A stretch of DNA of 64,000 bases from positions 248,001-312,000 of the forward strand of contig CBDCWQ010000001.1 of assembly GCA_965223435.1 (NCBI GenBank), given 5' to 3'. Source of the stretch: CBDCWQ01 sp965223435. GTDB taxonomy: Bacteria > Myxococcota > Kuafuiibacteriia > Kuafuiibacteriales > Kuafuiibacteriaceae. The notes below the pieces were generated by a model. That model was not told where the DNA came from. It saw nothing but the letters and a program-made list of their open reading frames with translations, and made no database searches. Shown piece after piece: positions 40,101 through 45,553 of this stretch (within the stretch, counting starts at the first letter, position 1; the number at the start of each line of letters is the position of its first letter). A program made the position numbers and the translations under genes.

Positions 40101-40975
40101 GGATGGTTGCGGTCGAAACGAACACCTTCATACACCTGCCATTGTCCGTTCTCGTCAGCCGCCACTATGAAATGAGCGCCGAGGTCCGTTTGCCCCGAAG
40201 CATCTGTGCGCAGGGTTTCCAAACCCTGGATGCTTTCAGTACGCGCTGTCCCGGTATGCTGAAGAACCAGTTTCGGACCCAGACCGTCCGTTCCGATGGA
40301 GCCCGCGTGCACGACATCCGACGGAGCGCGGGTGGACCACTCGGCCCACGGAATCACTTCGAGCCCGGAGTGTTCGAGAGCACACGAAAAAAGCAGCCGT
40401 ACCGCGTGCTGAATGGACCACAAACCCGACTCGCAGCCCATCGAAGCCTCCACCCAGTACGCTTGGCCCACCCTCAATGGCTCGGTGAGCGCTAGGGGCT
40501 CGAGTTGCTGCGTTTCCGCATCCCAACGTGAAACCCTTTGGATACCCAGTTCGTGCGCGCGCATCGTCCGGGACGGCTGTACAAAGTACCCGACCCCGGA
40601 AGCCGGGTCACGCAGGCTGGGAGGCACCAACGTTCCCGCAGACGAAGCGTCTTGTGGAGCCACGTGCGCCCAATACATTCGGTCAGGGGTAACCGAAGAC
40701 TCAGCCTCATAGCTGGGGAGAACGCGAGCCTGTTCTGGGACATAGCGATGATCGATGGAGAACAGCGTGAGTCTTCCGTCCGGGATACCGCTCAAGAAAT
40801 CTGTAGCCGTGGCCGTCGACGTTGAGAACAAATGCCAACCTTCCGCCAAACCAGCACTCTGGGAGCCATACTCCTTCATGGGCGTTGACGGCTCGCTGCC
40901 GTGGGGTCCGCAGGCAACCATCCAAGACCCGTAACAAAGGATGGCCAATGATTTTAGAAGTTCAGATTTCACCAC
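22121..40975 (-). CDS. Giant multidomain surface lipoprotein (6284 aa) with GH16-like end
   Basis: One uninterrupted frame; GTG start preceded by GGAGAA; lipobox MVAC|G. Order, by approximate residue: N-terminal 'GWHLF...YW' module (40-200); peptidoglycan-recognition/amidase-like domain (204-379, LQHTG, LGAHFIVAA, ALMGTYEP); Ig-like repeats (430-900); FN3-like (903-1001); Asp-box propeller-like region (to ~1700, SSPDGGQTWG near 1550); helical toroid like six-hairpin glycosidases (1830-3200) with a ~335-aa insertion near 2366-2700; HTH-like helical module (~3370-3430); LamG (3745-3960); HELMH metallopeptidase-like site (4253); LamG (4467-4675); beta-rich binding-type domains; a Glu-rich tract (~5335); second site HELFH (5782); GH16-like domain (6060-6284) with catalytic motif EIDIEF (6150). 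It is probably exported and membrane-anchored. Substrates are unknown; activities are inferred from motifs only. The paralogue is at 52205-63592. Confidence 0.85.
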   Translation of the reverse strand: MVKSELLKSLAILCYGSWMVACGPHGSEPSTPMKEYGSQSAGLAEGWHLFSTSTATATDFLSGIPDGRLTLFSIDHRYVPEQARVLPSYEAESSVTPDRMYWAHVAPQDASSAGTLVPPSLRDPASGVGYFVQPSRTMRAHELGIQRVSRWDAETQQLEPLALTEPLRVGQAYWVEASMGCESGLWSIQHAVRLLFSCALEHSGLEVIPWAEWSTRAPSDVVHAGSIGTDGLGPKLVLQHTGTARTESIQGLETLRTDASGQTDLGAHFIVAADENGQWQVYEGVRFDRNHPPASIEIALMGTYEPFDRDIQETLHGYLPASAERERQPSPGAAVRLLALVAQLSREVPSLRGIYPYGQGDRAVSPGASLSPGKGALHLVRALNDRFFGTASSAADPVELSPWAYEQRLHAPEIEQVPAQGEAVEPKDLTPPLLHLIKGTDLEVSAQSRFRLDGVVYDRDLLEYSLNGVVLGRSNQSFSHELWLVPGRNEIELSAVDGSGNISRLKKQIIYDSQAPIIEVVAPDPVALAEKRTINLGGTVRDSTLKVLTLNGVPVTMRGETFVMSVDLAEMTAGLHVFAFWAIDEAGLSTERRVAFLADEHGIKFLPHSPADGAEPTEVVAEGETIGVHIDVRASLEGTDLKVVLADAEGRTEEVGLLSLLAAGAGPRFQRASLFFEDLTTIEAGAVTKIDWMGVHPENSEVSLNLSLFGPDDAPYSVADSLYPVLSLSYPEAAVSFSNVPLTRIDGHAEDEHLMFVRINEVITSTSSGHFSSFVKLNNERTDLRIVARDGAGLEAQVERTIIFDPEPPVLSVRGGVNTTVYDADYVLEGTASDSHLVDVVLKNEDTGEENVLELRDGAFSTTLSVALGLTQFKLVATDRANNVTVQAVGVTRREAFLATQAASKPRGLRAWSDGDTIHIRWRQPRGFKDGTPFPAGVKPTYRVYRDEVAVSDEPEIFYEGLAPASPATYLFYVTAVLPRAEGAEYESAPSDSVRLDVGREPPVAAAGELEGAASVSASGVALSIPEVVFSKVGTKALAHLAFVVRDEEGGEQVKYARSEQFAKEGSFVFAEQAVATLDPSRVISDIGLAAFANQVIIGWIEQDRDGSDSRVVLHKSEQAGAITADGGHAFRSLREFPKDSAWKRDLDMAYDHRGVHHMIWNEANKVYYFEDLQGEENEFGKRINVFDEQKRQVNHELVKYAHTAEKPCEEGEGSCCTNRYEDTYSLGIDPEDSLACKQRGQCRAQFGPYLERTEETYVENPSLHVSRQSVSIVARQTRMFDNLPRANASWEGLKSHFLGPLVPPPSRKLCGGSRPIWYKGETKEYRKGFRSASRVDQYSCLLAVPDNADALVALEGRYEEIQGFGKARNRYYAYDDAQGHPANWFQYTHQGLWHEDDQIKVAQRPIQAGAWSENRSQPRLVPKLVEDGGARVAFELVEGPMEVGFRQGAWRRGPLKNVPPKEPGGEHFHEEGTQFEETLLRWRISTLESFKSERAGDFESCDDGHSDDVGDTGPSYAKMYAGSIGQMFAVYERGTKHNPNDLAGNAIQFVSSPDGGQTWGAPKSIGQGYMPSLGVAARGEIGVLYYTADSAFAGEEGIPLGQIVLARSDDGERFDHTVVNQGFDRSSGEERAHAAKPISWRAYGSGADYYYGVPSLATYEDLWVASYVKHGEGDEADRIMTNRISHPETPTKRVITEGPAQATQNRTVETKISCVDQYDVLSDGCAVDADSLAFGTQASSFVNEYVTTHGQTISGQETLWIPGFSGKGAAAATVLPQDFKDRTDGLAPAARHRKVPVKKGAGIQLFRGDAAGNYERSIELRDTLFDTELNLQKEYQSDDAHPEDSLYLSEYGRAWAYSQGIALAQFARKSDPRASGLAEQLCLGTTAVWGTDNATGDPIILGWPFSWNTFDDDWRDMRLVTGADAWVIHGLGVYLSSDAAREAGSKTRAKVQACYLAALRGLSEHRAGDIASDPLAKWLMTGGVTTEGLKYSAETSKLDIDFSRVLSPGGRVESLGYYHILDVIGYDEFLPDREPAFSVEVEYGDGNTETVQFRMGAEDFGIFRALRKPAKAENVVTEHNLDVLSVLNHAIHYWADITEGISDEELRKVGVLNGVSGSEGLQGLVTWRDGVRDAIFERLWDPVEGRVITGGEFVAGEFLPNIVSAIDNCSWLSLSVDFNELPQAQKEKLVSCLDFTIENFTSSTLRYEGNVYHGAFYFSKAFHDRYVEQNDAQEELYHLEATTGLILGLLYFEEALAEQFPEASARYLQEATRLWSDMQRMVADNGLPYSTIPIKGLMTPLPSATAAIWFIDVYDHFASHHGHVDQPLKNYIHGANALASEYPVDEAARFSASAWIELAKKSVMYERSDLGGNEGAVGTTEVEEDTALSAEVSDVGGTIDVQDGIVASAEAEGARLVVRSFGDSPDVSRPWGSATSPIDSTYTMVSVRWDDGFGETLESSSKIRKFGGGGVLDSIFSGSAPGLGATAFNYAPVNSTDITLNVHMKVQEPDFGLGLKTYGFSANGYLGEPVSLDDHYIALSLLMVGEDGREAELGLGTMELHENGTFQYKGSIVAAHHDLRIDQDLSTAIPVARLFHKKDSGDDLMVAATNIRSATDAPKAQGVDRGWSVEGAKGEWYFQQSLNHSKRNHIKEVRLFDGTSGKSLVTISDFGARSGGFTAARRWAAGALVPRGRNLNGQMVHLDGERVVSETITSTNVSVTYLEDQALAIIAAVNRDTTDNIAARPWVEGMLSTMVSFEGTPGSPVQLPFAVHAKTGQAIAPYFQTGSQMLAVYSLLRYIETWGESPYVDPVRSAVDELLRSLYTLHFDAEREVLTAGMGDPAPIAALKNGIVPEPGLSVPWDALDLPALKIAALEDHVYAHFTLDLAERLIGFFPDTEARFAVDQALREKFWEGPVAFAVGQEPYSGRPVAYLGGPQVPKGEASAARHSAALYLLYAHDSGQLMRAKRSLDLLALLPVNPVSSGPQRGPRAFSERPAAKILAKRAARAFDPRQEEIAWNDYHEATSAADLSAGDWAGLLIAQSPKGFLGVDAVTMFAGEDVLSEAQKSDYSWRRDIDLRLESAYLSTVFSVLVSDPKPHIFDTLMRRLVAIDFMIEAIEAERPMHSWLSAHQETFEARLMTTITGLQNFCNAPIPTLMGPTTGGIEDVILGTDCADVSAQFSRLLTQRIGSDDGHLFIPLMERPVDAYELVALINEAYIPAYPRDERDGLFGTWQASFVHGSSPTTPAMMRREGVQQSYNDDALSSHVASSMRSFRRGTLEKGLRQLLEDGYRLNYELAGVDFIQTMNPASPHYWSREAAEFRALRGLSGVEVKYLLGGREQWHVSQSAVSMYVSLGWAEPGLTRGQMAENVRVLRRLLNLEADGRLPLAASQAGMSTDALHRVMRTGKLRRSDFDQLAEGLGLSLEQAESWAARFVFLSDESPIWVEASEIPSPSLFSLLSGDTRGAAAFASPASIQAVDLALATDNPDSGYSVPAPSLADDALYQKSGGALSFEGRTKDLVRQIGTPIPPERSICTTIRVKNHTTLTDGHDYDFSKLELLGAGWLYSTDRPDLLGKLAPQEVASVNVCVDAWEADKLHQGVDTWYSSVNLGLTNDVTGEEVTAEHMIRLRFEKVSTPTVRLVRGGVVKADIGACNTYPVENNSDHPVAWRMTDSNSQSGLFVFPTTTKDLLAGARDSFSVCVQGGKTKAGQARKPVALGNIALVNETDGETQSFGVVGYPADLVAYWPLDGHLRDVVGQNHGQWTRAPNTYVPGYFGTALSPHPKSPGFRIPEAPLTPSLRFDSSAESFVVMAWVRPPLSSSDTSFFVSNGGWGIGLGADGELVFRIQDGEQMYTRHSAHSTVNTFPGRKTHPDGWIHVTVAWDGSNVDFRFDSKGLTVSDRATIEAAEHGFLFKQGPLFVGGSDFDGSGVTTFNGAVDEVKIFRGRLEQLDVVAQMERTAAPVEISNTEMAEIKDCGQGRSGAVVIKEGYWSYEVLPNVVKSDGSEPFYVEVRTPPSMVQLTDLGLTLAGGIQGPAGESQGQRVLFADDGLGVDHRASDGIYVAGPFTYTGAAPTHFGDDPEGPVGVSVRALALSLGDPSEGEFTIPPSVGLIDPTLANRLAPEGRAADEVQKSAHFVNLCNNESTAQSELRDLNFDPTRLARAFYAAGFEDDFQFMVALSTNHVERIGSSGINKRGGQTRVIRDDTGGLDVAPGPLDAGGAYGSDRALEAVVYLDVLGAGINSYRVTHELMHRWGAYWKGAVNVEGTDVLLTDGNHYLQNVGDPSLLGFRPVTFEDQGGGRVRLHCSSFREATLVDQYLMGLIPAADAGFIPVLMGPSQEANCGDTVSGSVHHVSVADDIVARWGERPAATRTNYRIAFVGETLGRTMTGRELAFYETLAAHYTQELPEGALPALTEKNWVSIDHYFPHPVRFDSTLDVAAYPLSAPVLAPTQVALAQPEGLVGYWSFNGDLAKDESFLQHAARVDGERLPGRGGSALKGTLEVQGSALQFGREDAFMVSLWVYPDPSTTREVIIGNLDTTRVSGGNSAVPSSGLQGWEIVREPNGNVIVRVTDQVGLPQVTQTARLNVRSWNHLAWIVRPGRETVGFELVVNGDRVDSQSVDKPLGEFKNTFPIIAGNGRSGAAFQGVFDELQFYRGAYAVRDAQDLFGGLVLSSVEARSKINALTFHLDPDRTSVVSENGVTVYRNAEGLVQIGFDDGFGASTVVRLPASGLSLEELAAEDPFSVAPFQLKNAAFSGKFVDTYSPSAPLDLPWLPLLAGAASADDAGDGVTYVFLPDSLTHWREALFSGRARMVTLALGDLQARDLGPVIDVDDRNPLYAPLSFHAAGDSFELPDKFYAENLNILPSQRLQIEVNSGEEVQWGYLQLLNAPRYTDLELVSDFYGQGDIQRAINRALHDVFGEDYWRGKAETYKLEFSFPRTAEGVELPEWISGVKYLVKVEPHGRAELPFFFDPGAFVGYEGHTFVAFMHVTNVSEDRREPDRFTFDRIMEVRVKNRIFELNHPVVINHEVRIRNMPAGLYEVRAYGPDELESENLRLVASQRHVLVSGDDSPKVNLVFDPLLVPRAEDFTLSFVHVETKEEYKESLTLRSEHVRPFDWSPRGGKQTLFRDFEHPESVGHRPGNEGRPVWGKVVRPSQPALLNLDWVESSFAITLDTELLTTDEDSFAAIWTDYGLPDIPGPTVLSFDVKSMTAAGVGAEVSFAWSEESGERWRSNPLVLTDSYQTMVLAFPDDFVFDGYEEASKPYLYDDIPKPQDLKALSFVFKAGEAERKSAIFALDHVTLHEASIEDVLRTTGGIRVVPPETEEEEEELEEIIEGPNVLFEEDGIRPKTINPLQFNLISQTVTYLDILAGRASVFAQYYGVDRNGRDFLLESAWGTLTPSHPLKNFPPGGQLTDIGLNANIALLKNLRKDVAESLGKDIDQTTELWEVLFLVDPVTSERVGQLPIKIDLAVVGRASIDGPEIDTSLEPKLFFNDFEPKRGCTKDCDPTWGIFPESDYTERGATVDFKAVGPDGQRLVYENPALIKLGAVWLTFEEDLTLYEALSFRVQAPGFHRPRDERAGCVHVRLVEEDGDAWISPRYNIPVQEDRRILIPVDGFDFSENDNKSPTNRKPNFNSIVSVSFNFIPNVDPGLTDHVVYSVDTLQGHPRLSTGDEATAEDCETKHDDFYVPTVSAEFRGKRPTSDPEIVTLLGSSTTYDRLKKGAFSSVSWTSDPRHWEAGRFDMPRGILIHERFADTKARTIAAMVHQITHELFHKDGHYRVPVPCQDARVGVICSQVYNQPREVKSERMWREFAYNLWLRGEAEAVLNSLMTLREIESAQPGQLGDIRLSAILPVKKELGVALDAKLDQSIRDAEAAFEVFWDGNRHDKETIIRALLPVVQWAEDADGAALRAVFNETLGDLWGSGLEPLITESENPFRRLSEVNPYMYTRDQEGHYNRKSDPNSEEYDPRDQDEYWYTEVRPPFQGVVRVQYDNFLLDLDEEDGKFRTCGNVKGSPVPCASAGLVSVDPRPRGTIRFSGYDFTAKVSEEAIAPGPNYWSDTFENVWVDEEGLHLKITEHPVEKGRWYAAEVIADRSLGYGQYTYTIEYAMQEKPKNVVLGLFLWDPNRSAADFNHREIDIEFSRWGKETAEERPVAQFAIPPYTEGLYFRFEPSEFQLRKSDFVSTYVMDWQEDRILFRGYYGSEVQGQPFVEWKYDGPEIQEPGEESVRMNLWIVDADKTQEGRNLSPAGNEPVEAIIKSFSHKRQRIVR

Positions 40976-41513
40976 AAGTTCTCCATGATGCGGGGACGCC
41001 TAGCCTCATCAATTCAGCGGTCAAAGCGCTCACCCAAACCTCCCGCTAAAGAGGAGATCTACATCTTCATTCGACAGAGGCGAAGCAGCCCAGACCGGTA
41101 TGGCCAAGGCATTCGCCGAATCGACATCCAAGCGTGGCCTTGTATACCTGGATTCGAGAGCCAGGCAAAGAGCAATTCACATTGACTAAACAAGTTTTAA
41201 AAAAAACACGAAAACCGTACACATCGAATGTACACATGCGGTTCCGAACATTGCTCAGCCGTTGTTTCCGGAACGCGCTATAGTGCTCCCTCAGCTCAAC
41301 TTCAGTACGCTGCGCATCAGCTGTTGACTCCCGCAGCTTGAGCCGCCGGCCCGTAGAGACACCTGAAGGCATTGGGCATGCGTCTGTGCGCCTCGTTTAC
41401 GGCTGCAGGCTTTTCGGAAGAATCTGGAAAACAAGCCTTCGCGGCTAAAGCGCGGCAAATCGTGCTGGTCTTGTGCCCGTTTTCAGGTCAAGTTGGCAAA
41501 AAGCACGGCACCA
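40976..41513. promoter_or_regulatory. Divergent intergenic region upstream of the giant gene and trmL
   Basis: About 540 bases with no convincing gene. It includes an A-tract island (41198-41215) and an inverted repeat GTACA-N7-TGTAC (41217-41233) that could be an operator for the giant gene, about 240 bases upstream of its start. TTGACT at 41182-41187 and TATAGT at 41279-41284 resemble promoter hexamers but are not correctly spaced to any partner. Confidence 0.35.
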
Positions 41514-42041
41514 ATGGACGACCTTACGCAAAAAAACAAGCAATTACATATCGTTCTGGTAGAACCTGAAATTCACTGGAACACTGGGAACATCGGGCGA
41601 ACATGTCTGGGTGCGAAGGCCCAGCTTCATCTGGTTGGCCCTTTGGGCTTTTCGCTTGATGCCCGCGAGGTCAAGCGGGCAGGGCTCGACTACTGGGCAG
41701 AGGTACGTCCAAGGGTGTGGAAAAACTGGGACGCCATCGAACCGCAGCTGCCGGCTTTGGGTGAAACGTTTTTCTTGAGCCCCGATGGGGAGAAGGACAT
41801 CTGGACTGCGAACTACGGTGCGTGTCCGGTACTGGTTTTTGGTAAAGAGAGTGCAGGTCTTCCGAATGCGATTCGAAAGCGGTACCGGGAGCGGTGTTTT
41901 CGCATTCCCTCCGAAGATAAAATTCGGTCACTCAATCTTTCGACCGCAGTCGGCATTGTTGCGTATGAGGCACTCAGACAGCAGCGACTGCTCCAAAAAG
42001 ACCAAGAGGGCGAGGCCGCCGCGGGGTCGAACCGGACATGA
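41514..42041 (+). CDS. trmL: tRNA (cytidine/uridine-34 2'-O)-methyltransferase TrmL
   Basis: A 176-aa SPOUT-class methyltransferase. It shows the three family blocks: EPEIHWNTGNIGRTCLG near the N-terminus, LVFGKESAGLP (cofactor-binding knot) and IRSLNLSTAVGIVAYEALRQ at the C-terminal knot. TrmL methylates the 2'-OH of the wobble nucleotide of certain tRNA-Leu isoacceptors using S-adenosylmethionine. Length is slightly above the ~157-aa norm because of a polar C-terminal tail. ATG 41514 is chosen; an in-frame TTG at 41493 with AGG upstream is an alternative. It ends 6 bases from the converging spondin-domain gene. Confidence 0.92.
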   Translation: MDDLTQKNKQLHIVLVEPEIHWNTGNIGRTCLGAKAQLHLVGPLGFSLDAREVKRAGLDYWAEVRPRVWKNWDAIEPQLPALGETFFLSPDGEKDIWTANYGACPVLVFGKESAGLPNAIRKRYRERCFRIPSEDKIRSLNLSTAVGIVAYEALRQQRLLQKDQEGEAAAGSNRT

Positions 42042-42047
42042 CCCGGC

Positions 42048-43385
42048 CTACAAAGGCTGTGGCGTCACCGTGAGACGCAGGACCTGCGCAGGTGTTGGCG
42101 CAAATGAGCCCGTGACCACGCGAACCGCGGTATCAGGGTCTGCTGCTCCGGTATTGGGGCCCGCTTGATTTTGAACCTGGTCGAGTCCAAAACCGAAACT
42201 TTGGTCCACCTCCGTGCCTAAGTCCCAAACGGATAGCGCACTGGAGAAATCCCCGGACCGGGCATCGCCGTCGGCGTCGAACAGCGCAAGGCCTCCGGCA
42301 CCAAACGCAAAAAACCAATCGTTGGAGGGCACCACCATGCTCACAAGGTGCAGAACCTCTCCAGGACGCGCGGTCACGTTGAACGCGTAGGCCGAAGAAG
42401 GGCCAATTGGAGCGGGTGACGATGCACCATCGGGGGTGTTAAACACCGCGTTCTGCTGAAATCCAGAGAGCGCTTGATCGAGCGCGGCGGGGGAACCGTC
42501 CTCGGCGATGGCTTCGAGTCCCATTCCGCTGTCGGCCTGCCCGCTCTCGAACACTGACGTCCCCGAAGCCCCAACCGCCCATACTCCGGGTGACGCCAAA
42601 ACGGTCACGCCCGTCACCTGCGCCAGTGCGCCCGCCCATCCGCTCGGATCCCCCGACTCAGCCAGCGCTTTGAGGCCGAGACCTCGGTCGACGGCCCCCG
42701 AAGTGAAAAGAGGATCGGCTTGGGTTGTGACCACAAACACCCCGGGAGAAAGAGGGACCGGGTCCGCGCCTTCGTCGGAATTCTCGAGGGTGGTCGAATC
42801 CGAGATATTGGTCAACGTCGCCGTAAACCGATACGCACCGTCCACTTGGGTCGCCGCAAGCGAAAGCGCGAGGACCTGGTCGACGCTTGGGAGGTTGGCA
42901 AAGGTATCGGGAGCCAGCCGGACCTGATCGTTTGTATCGGGTGTGTTGCCCATGCCATTCATCGGCTGCTCAGAACCAAGGCCAGGCTCTTGGTTGGCTT
43001 CCGTGCCTGCGTCCCACAAAGATATCTGATCGCTGACATCACCGGTAACGGGCATGTTGTTCGGGTCGAAAAGCGAGATACCCGAACCGGAGGGCGCGTA
43101 AAAAAAGTCGTTGGAAGGAATAAACATGGTGGCAAGATGAAGCTTCATCCCTGGTGCTGCATTGAAGCTGAACACGTACGATTGACCGGGCGTGATCGCC
43201 CCCGGGGAAGATGCGCCTTCCGGCGTATCAAAAGCACCGCTGGCCGCATGCTCATATGATGTGGCTCTATTTTCGATACGAATCGAGAAGGTCCTTGAAG
43301 TCTGATCCTCGTCGTCCTCGCCACAGGCAACCGCCCCCACAAGAGCAACAATCGGCCCTACTCGTACCCAATTCACAAAGTTCAT
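42048..43385 (-). CDS. Lipoprotein with two spondin_N-type domains
   Basis: A 445-aa predicted lipoprotein (lipobox GAVAC|GED). The start ATG 43385 is supported by GGGAGAG just upstream. Two tandem spondin_N-like domains are visible: first with MFIPSNDFFYAPSGSGISLFD and SLWDAGTEANQEPG (about 25-190), second with MVVPSNDWFFAFGAGGLALFD and SVWDLGTEVDQSFG (about 300-430). A linker between them has two similar short units, DRGLGLKALAESGDPSGW and DSGMGLEAIAEDGSPAAL. Spondin_N proteins are secreted and usually bind partners; the bacterial role is not known. It is separated by 96 bases from the anti-sigma gene on the same strand. Confidence 0.82.
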   Translation of the reverse strand: MNFVNWVRVGPIVALVGAVACGEDDEDQTSRTFSIRIENRATSYEHAASGAFDTPEGASSPGAITPGQSYVFSFNAAPGMKLHLATMFIPSNDFFYAPSGSGISLFDPNNMPVTGDVSDQISLWDAGTEANQEPGLGSEQPMNGMGNTPDTNDQVRLAPDTFANLPSVDQVLALSLAATQVDGAYRFTATLTNISDSTTLENSDEGADPVPLSPGVFVVTTQADPLFTSGAVDRGLGLKALAESGDPSGWAGALAQVTGVTVLASPGVWAVGASGTSVFESGQADSGMGLEAIAEDGSPAALDQALSGFQQNAVFNTPDGASSPAPIGPSSAYAFNVTARPGEVLHLVSMVVPSNDWFFAFGAGGLALFDADGDARSGDFSSALSVWDLGTEVDQSFGFGLDQVQNQAGPNTGAADPDTAVRVVTGSFAPTPAQVLRLTVTPQPL

Positions 43386-43481
43386 AGATCTCTCCCTAAA
43401 GCCAAACCCGGAGTCCACAAAGGGCGCCCGCGGTCTCGTGTTGTTTCTTTCTCTATGAACTATCCCGCGATGCGGAACGGG

Positions 43482-44288
43482 TTACCAAGTCTTTCGCCAC
43501 CAGTATAAGTAACCCAACAACATGAACACACCCGGCAAGCTCACATGCCCAAGCAGAAGATGGCTCTTGAGAGTAATCGGACAGTGAAACTGCAACGCCA
43601 AAACCCCAGCCACCGCTCCGAGGGCAGCAAAAGACGCCACCCCGACACCCAGATGAACCCTGTGCCGTGCCATCGCAAGCGTCACCCCCAGCAACACCGC
43701 TCCGAGGATTCCGCCCATCTTAAAACAGGCCAAGGCTCGCGACCATAGATCTGCGCCCCCGCCCTGAATGGAAGCCGGATGATCAAGGTGCGCGGGCCCA
43801 ACAAAGGCCAGCATGAGCGGAACGCCCAACGCCAACAAAGCCACCCCCACGCCCACCCACGGCCTCAGAGGAGGCCGATGAAGCGGCCTCAGAGCCAGCG
43901 GCACTGAAAGCACAAAAATAGCCGTCAAAGCGACAAGCTCGAGGACCAACCGAAACCGAGGATACACGGGCCAATCGCTTCGACGCGAGCCCCAGAACAC
44001 AAAGGCCACCACCACACCCAAAACCGCAAAAGGCACCCATACTCGTCGGCGCGTGGGCCAGCTCTTGAACCGGTCCAAAAGCCCCTCCGCCTGGGTCTGA
44101 AGCCGCACCTCGGACCACAAGCGACGCATGTCGGCATCTGGCGGCCCCAGCGCGCAAAGACTTTGGGCATAACGCGGATCCTTGGCGACTTCCTGACACA
44201 CCTCACACCGCTCCACGTGTGCCGACGCCGCCTCGCTCAGTTGCGTCTCTTTGCCAAGCAAGGCACCTTTGATCTCCTCACACTCCAT
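43482..44288 (-). CDS. Zinc-finger anti-sigma factor, NrsF-like membrane protein
   Basis: A 268-aa protein. The cytosolic N-terminus holds an anti-sigma zinc finger HVERCEVC (H24-X3-C28-X2-C31), the ZAS motif that binds and releases ECF sigma factors. From about residue 80 there are six hydrophobic segments, similar to DUF1109/NrsF-type membrane anti-sigma factors. It ends the cluster sigma factor - msrAB - anti-sigma, all leftward, 30 bases after msrAB. It most likely holds the neighbouring sigma factor inactive at the membrane until a stress signal arrives. Confidence 0.82.
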   Translation of the reverse strand: MECEEIKGALLGKETQLSEAASAHVERCEVCQEVAKDPRYAQSLCALGPPDADMRRLWSEVRLQTQAEGLLDRFKSWPTRRRVWVPFAVLGVVVAFVFWGSRRSDWPVYPRFRLVLELVALTAIFVLSVPLALRPLHRPPLRPWVGVGVALLALGVPLMLAFVGPAHLDHPASIQGGGADLWSRALACFKMGGILGAVLLGVTLAMARHRVHLGVGVASFAALGAVAGVLALQFHCPITLKSHLLLGHVSLPGVFMLLGYLYWWRKTW

Positions 44289-44318
44289 GTTTTTACCGCA
44301 CTTTTTTGGCCATCACGT

Positions 44319-45440
44319 TCAGTCCTTGTCTTTGAACGTGGCCAAGAACGCATCGTATCCGAGCTCGGACAAACGCGCTTTGGGAATAAAACGAAGGGCA
44401 GCTGAATTGATGCAATACCGATATCCATAGGGTTCTGGCCCGTCGCGGAAGAGGTGTCCTAGATGCGAGGCCCCGTATCGAGACCGCACCTCGGTGCGAT
44501 TCATGCCGTGGCTTCGGTCGGAATGAAGCCTCACGTGCGCGGGCACCAACGGTTGCGTAAACGAAGGCCAACCGGTCCCAGACTTGAATTTGTCTTTCGA
44601 ATGAAACAGCGGTTCGCCCGACACCACATCCACGTAAATCCCTTCCTTTTTGTGGTTCCAATAGGCATTCTTAAACGGAGACTCGGTTCCATTTTGCTGG
44701 GTGACCCTAAACTGAAGCGCGGACAGCTTTTTCTTGAGCTCTTCGGGGGAAGCCTGTTGGAACGCCTCCCACTTGGGCTTTTGCGCCACGCCGTCGCCCC
44801 ATGTCTTACGAATGAACGCGTCTCGACCAGATCCCCGCCGGTAGCGCTTGTAGTGCGAAGGACTCTTCACGTAAAAATCCTGGTGATAGTCTTCGGCCGG
44901 ATAGAAGGCTGCAAACTTAAGAATCTCCGTAACGATCGGTTTTTGAAAACGACCGGAAGCAGCCAGCGACTTCTTCGACGCAAGCGCCAGCTTCTTTTGC
45001 GCATCGTCGTGATAGAAGATTCCACTGGCGTACTGAGAACCGCGATCAACAAACTGTCCCCCCGCATCCGTCGGGTTGATGTTCCGCCAAAATACGTCCA
45101 GAAGAGTCTGGTACGAGACCCGTTTCGGATCAAACTGAATCTGGACCACTTCGCGATGGCCCGTTTTTCCGCGGGCGACGTCCTTGTAGCTTGGGCGCTT
45201 CTCAGGCCCACCGGCAAAACCAGACACCACCGAGTACACGCCCGGAAGCCGTTCAAAAGGGGGCTCCATGCACCAAAAACACCCCCCCGCGAAAGTGGCC
45301 TTGGCGAGTCCGGGAATGTCAACCGAACGTCCCATGTCGCGCTCCGGCACGCCGCGAACCTCTGGGATGAGCCACAGGGCGCCCACAGCCAGCCCTACCG
45401 GCGCCAAAAACGCTGCAATCTGTCTTGATATTCTCCCCAT
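44319..45440 (-). CDS. msrAB: Bifunctional methionine sulfoxide reductase MsrA-MsrB
   Basis: A 373-aa fusion. The MsrA domain (about 46-200) has the catalytic GCFWC (C54, C57) and the family HREVVQIQFDP and EDYHQDF stretches. The MsrB domain (about 230-360) has SGTGWPSF, HLGHLFRDGP and the catalytic Cys in RYCINSAALRFIP (C343). The CXXC zinc pairs found in many MsrB proteins are absent. An N-terminal hydrophobic segment (about 8-26) predicts export or anchoring, so the enzyme probably repairs oxidised envelope proteins. GGAGGAAG lies six bases before ATG 45440. Its place between an ECF sigma gene and an anti-sigma gene suggests oxidative-stress control. Confidence 0.93.
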   Translation of the reverse strand: MGRISRQIAAFLAPVGLAVGALWLIPEVRGVPERDMGRSVDIPGLAKATFAGGCFWCMEPPFERLPGVYSVVSGFAGGPEKRPSYKDVARGKTGHREVVQIQFDPKRVSYQTLLDVFWRNINPTDAGGQFVDRGSQYASGIFYHDDAQKKLALASKKSLAASGRFQKPIVTEILKFAAFYPAEDYHQDFYVKSPSHYKRYRRGSGRDAFIRKTWGDGVAQKPKWEAFQQASPEELKKKLSALQFRVTQQNGTESPFKNAYWNHKKEGIYVDVVSGEPLFHSKDKFKSGTGWPSFTQPLVPAHVRLHSDRSHGMNRTEVRSRYGASHLGHLFRDGPEPYGYRYCINSAALRFIPKARLSELGYDAFLATFKDKD

Positions 45441-45553
45441 TCACTTCCTCCGGCCACTCGGCCTGGCGCGCCCCTCGGCCCCTTGCGTACTCCCGAGCAC
45501 CCGCACTTTTGGACTCTTCTATTCTATCCATTATCCCAGAACCCTAAGTTCGG

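Noticed and set aside
41372..41569. Small frame upstream of trmL
   Set aside because: Overlaps trmL in another frame and lacks a ribosome site or homology.
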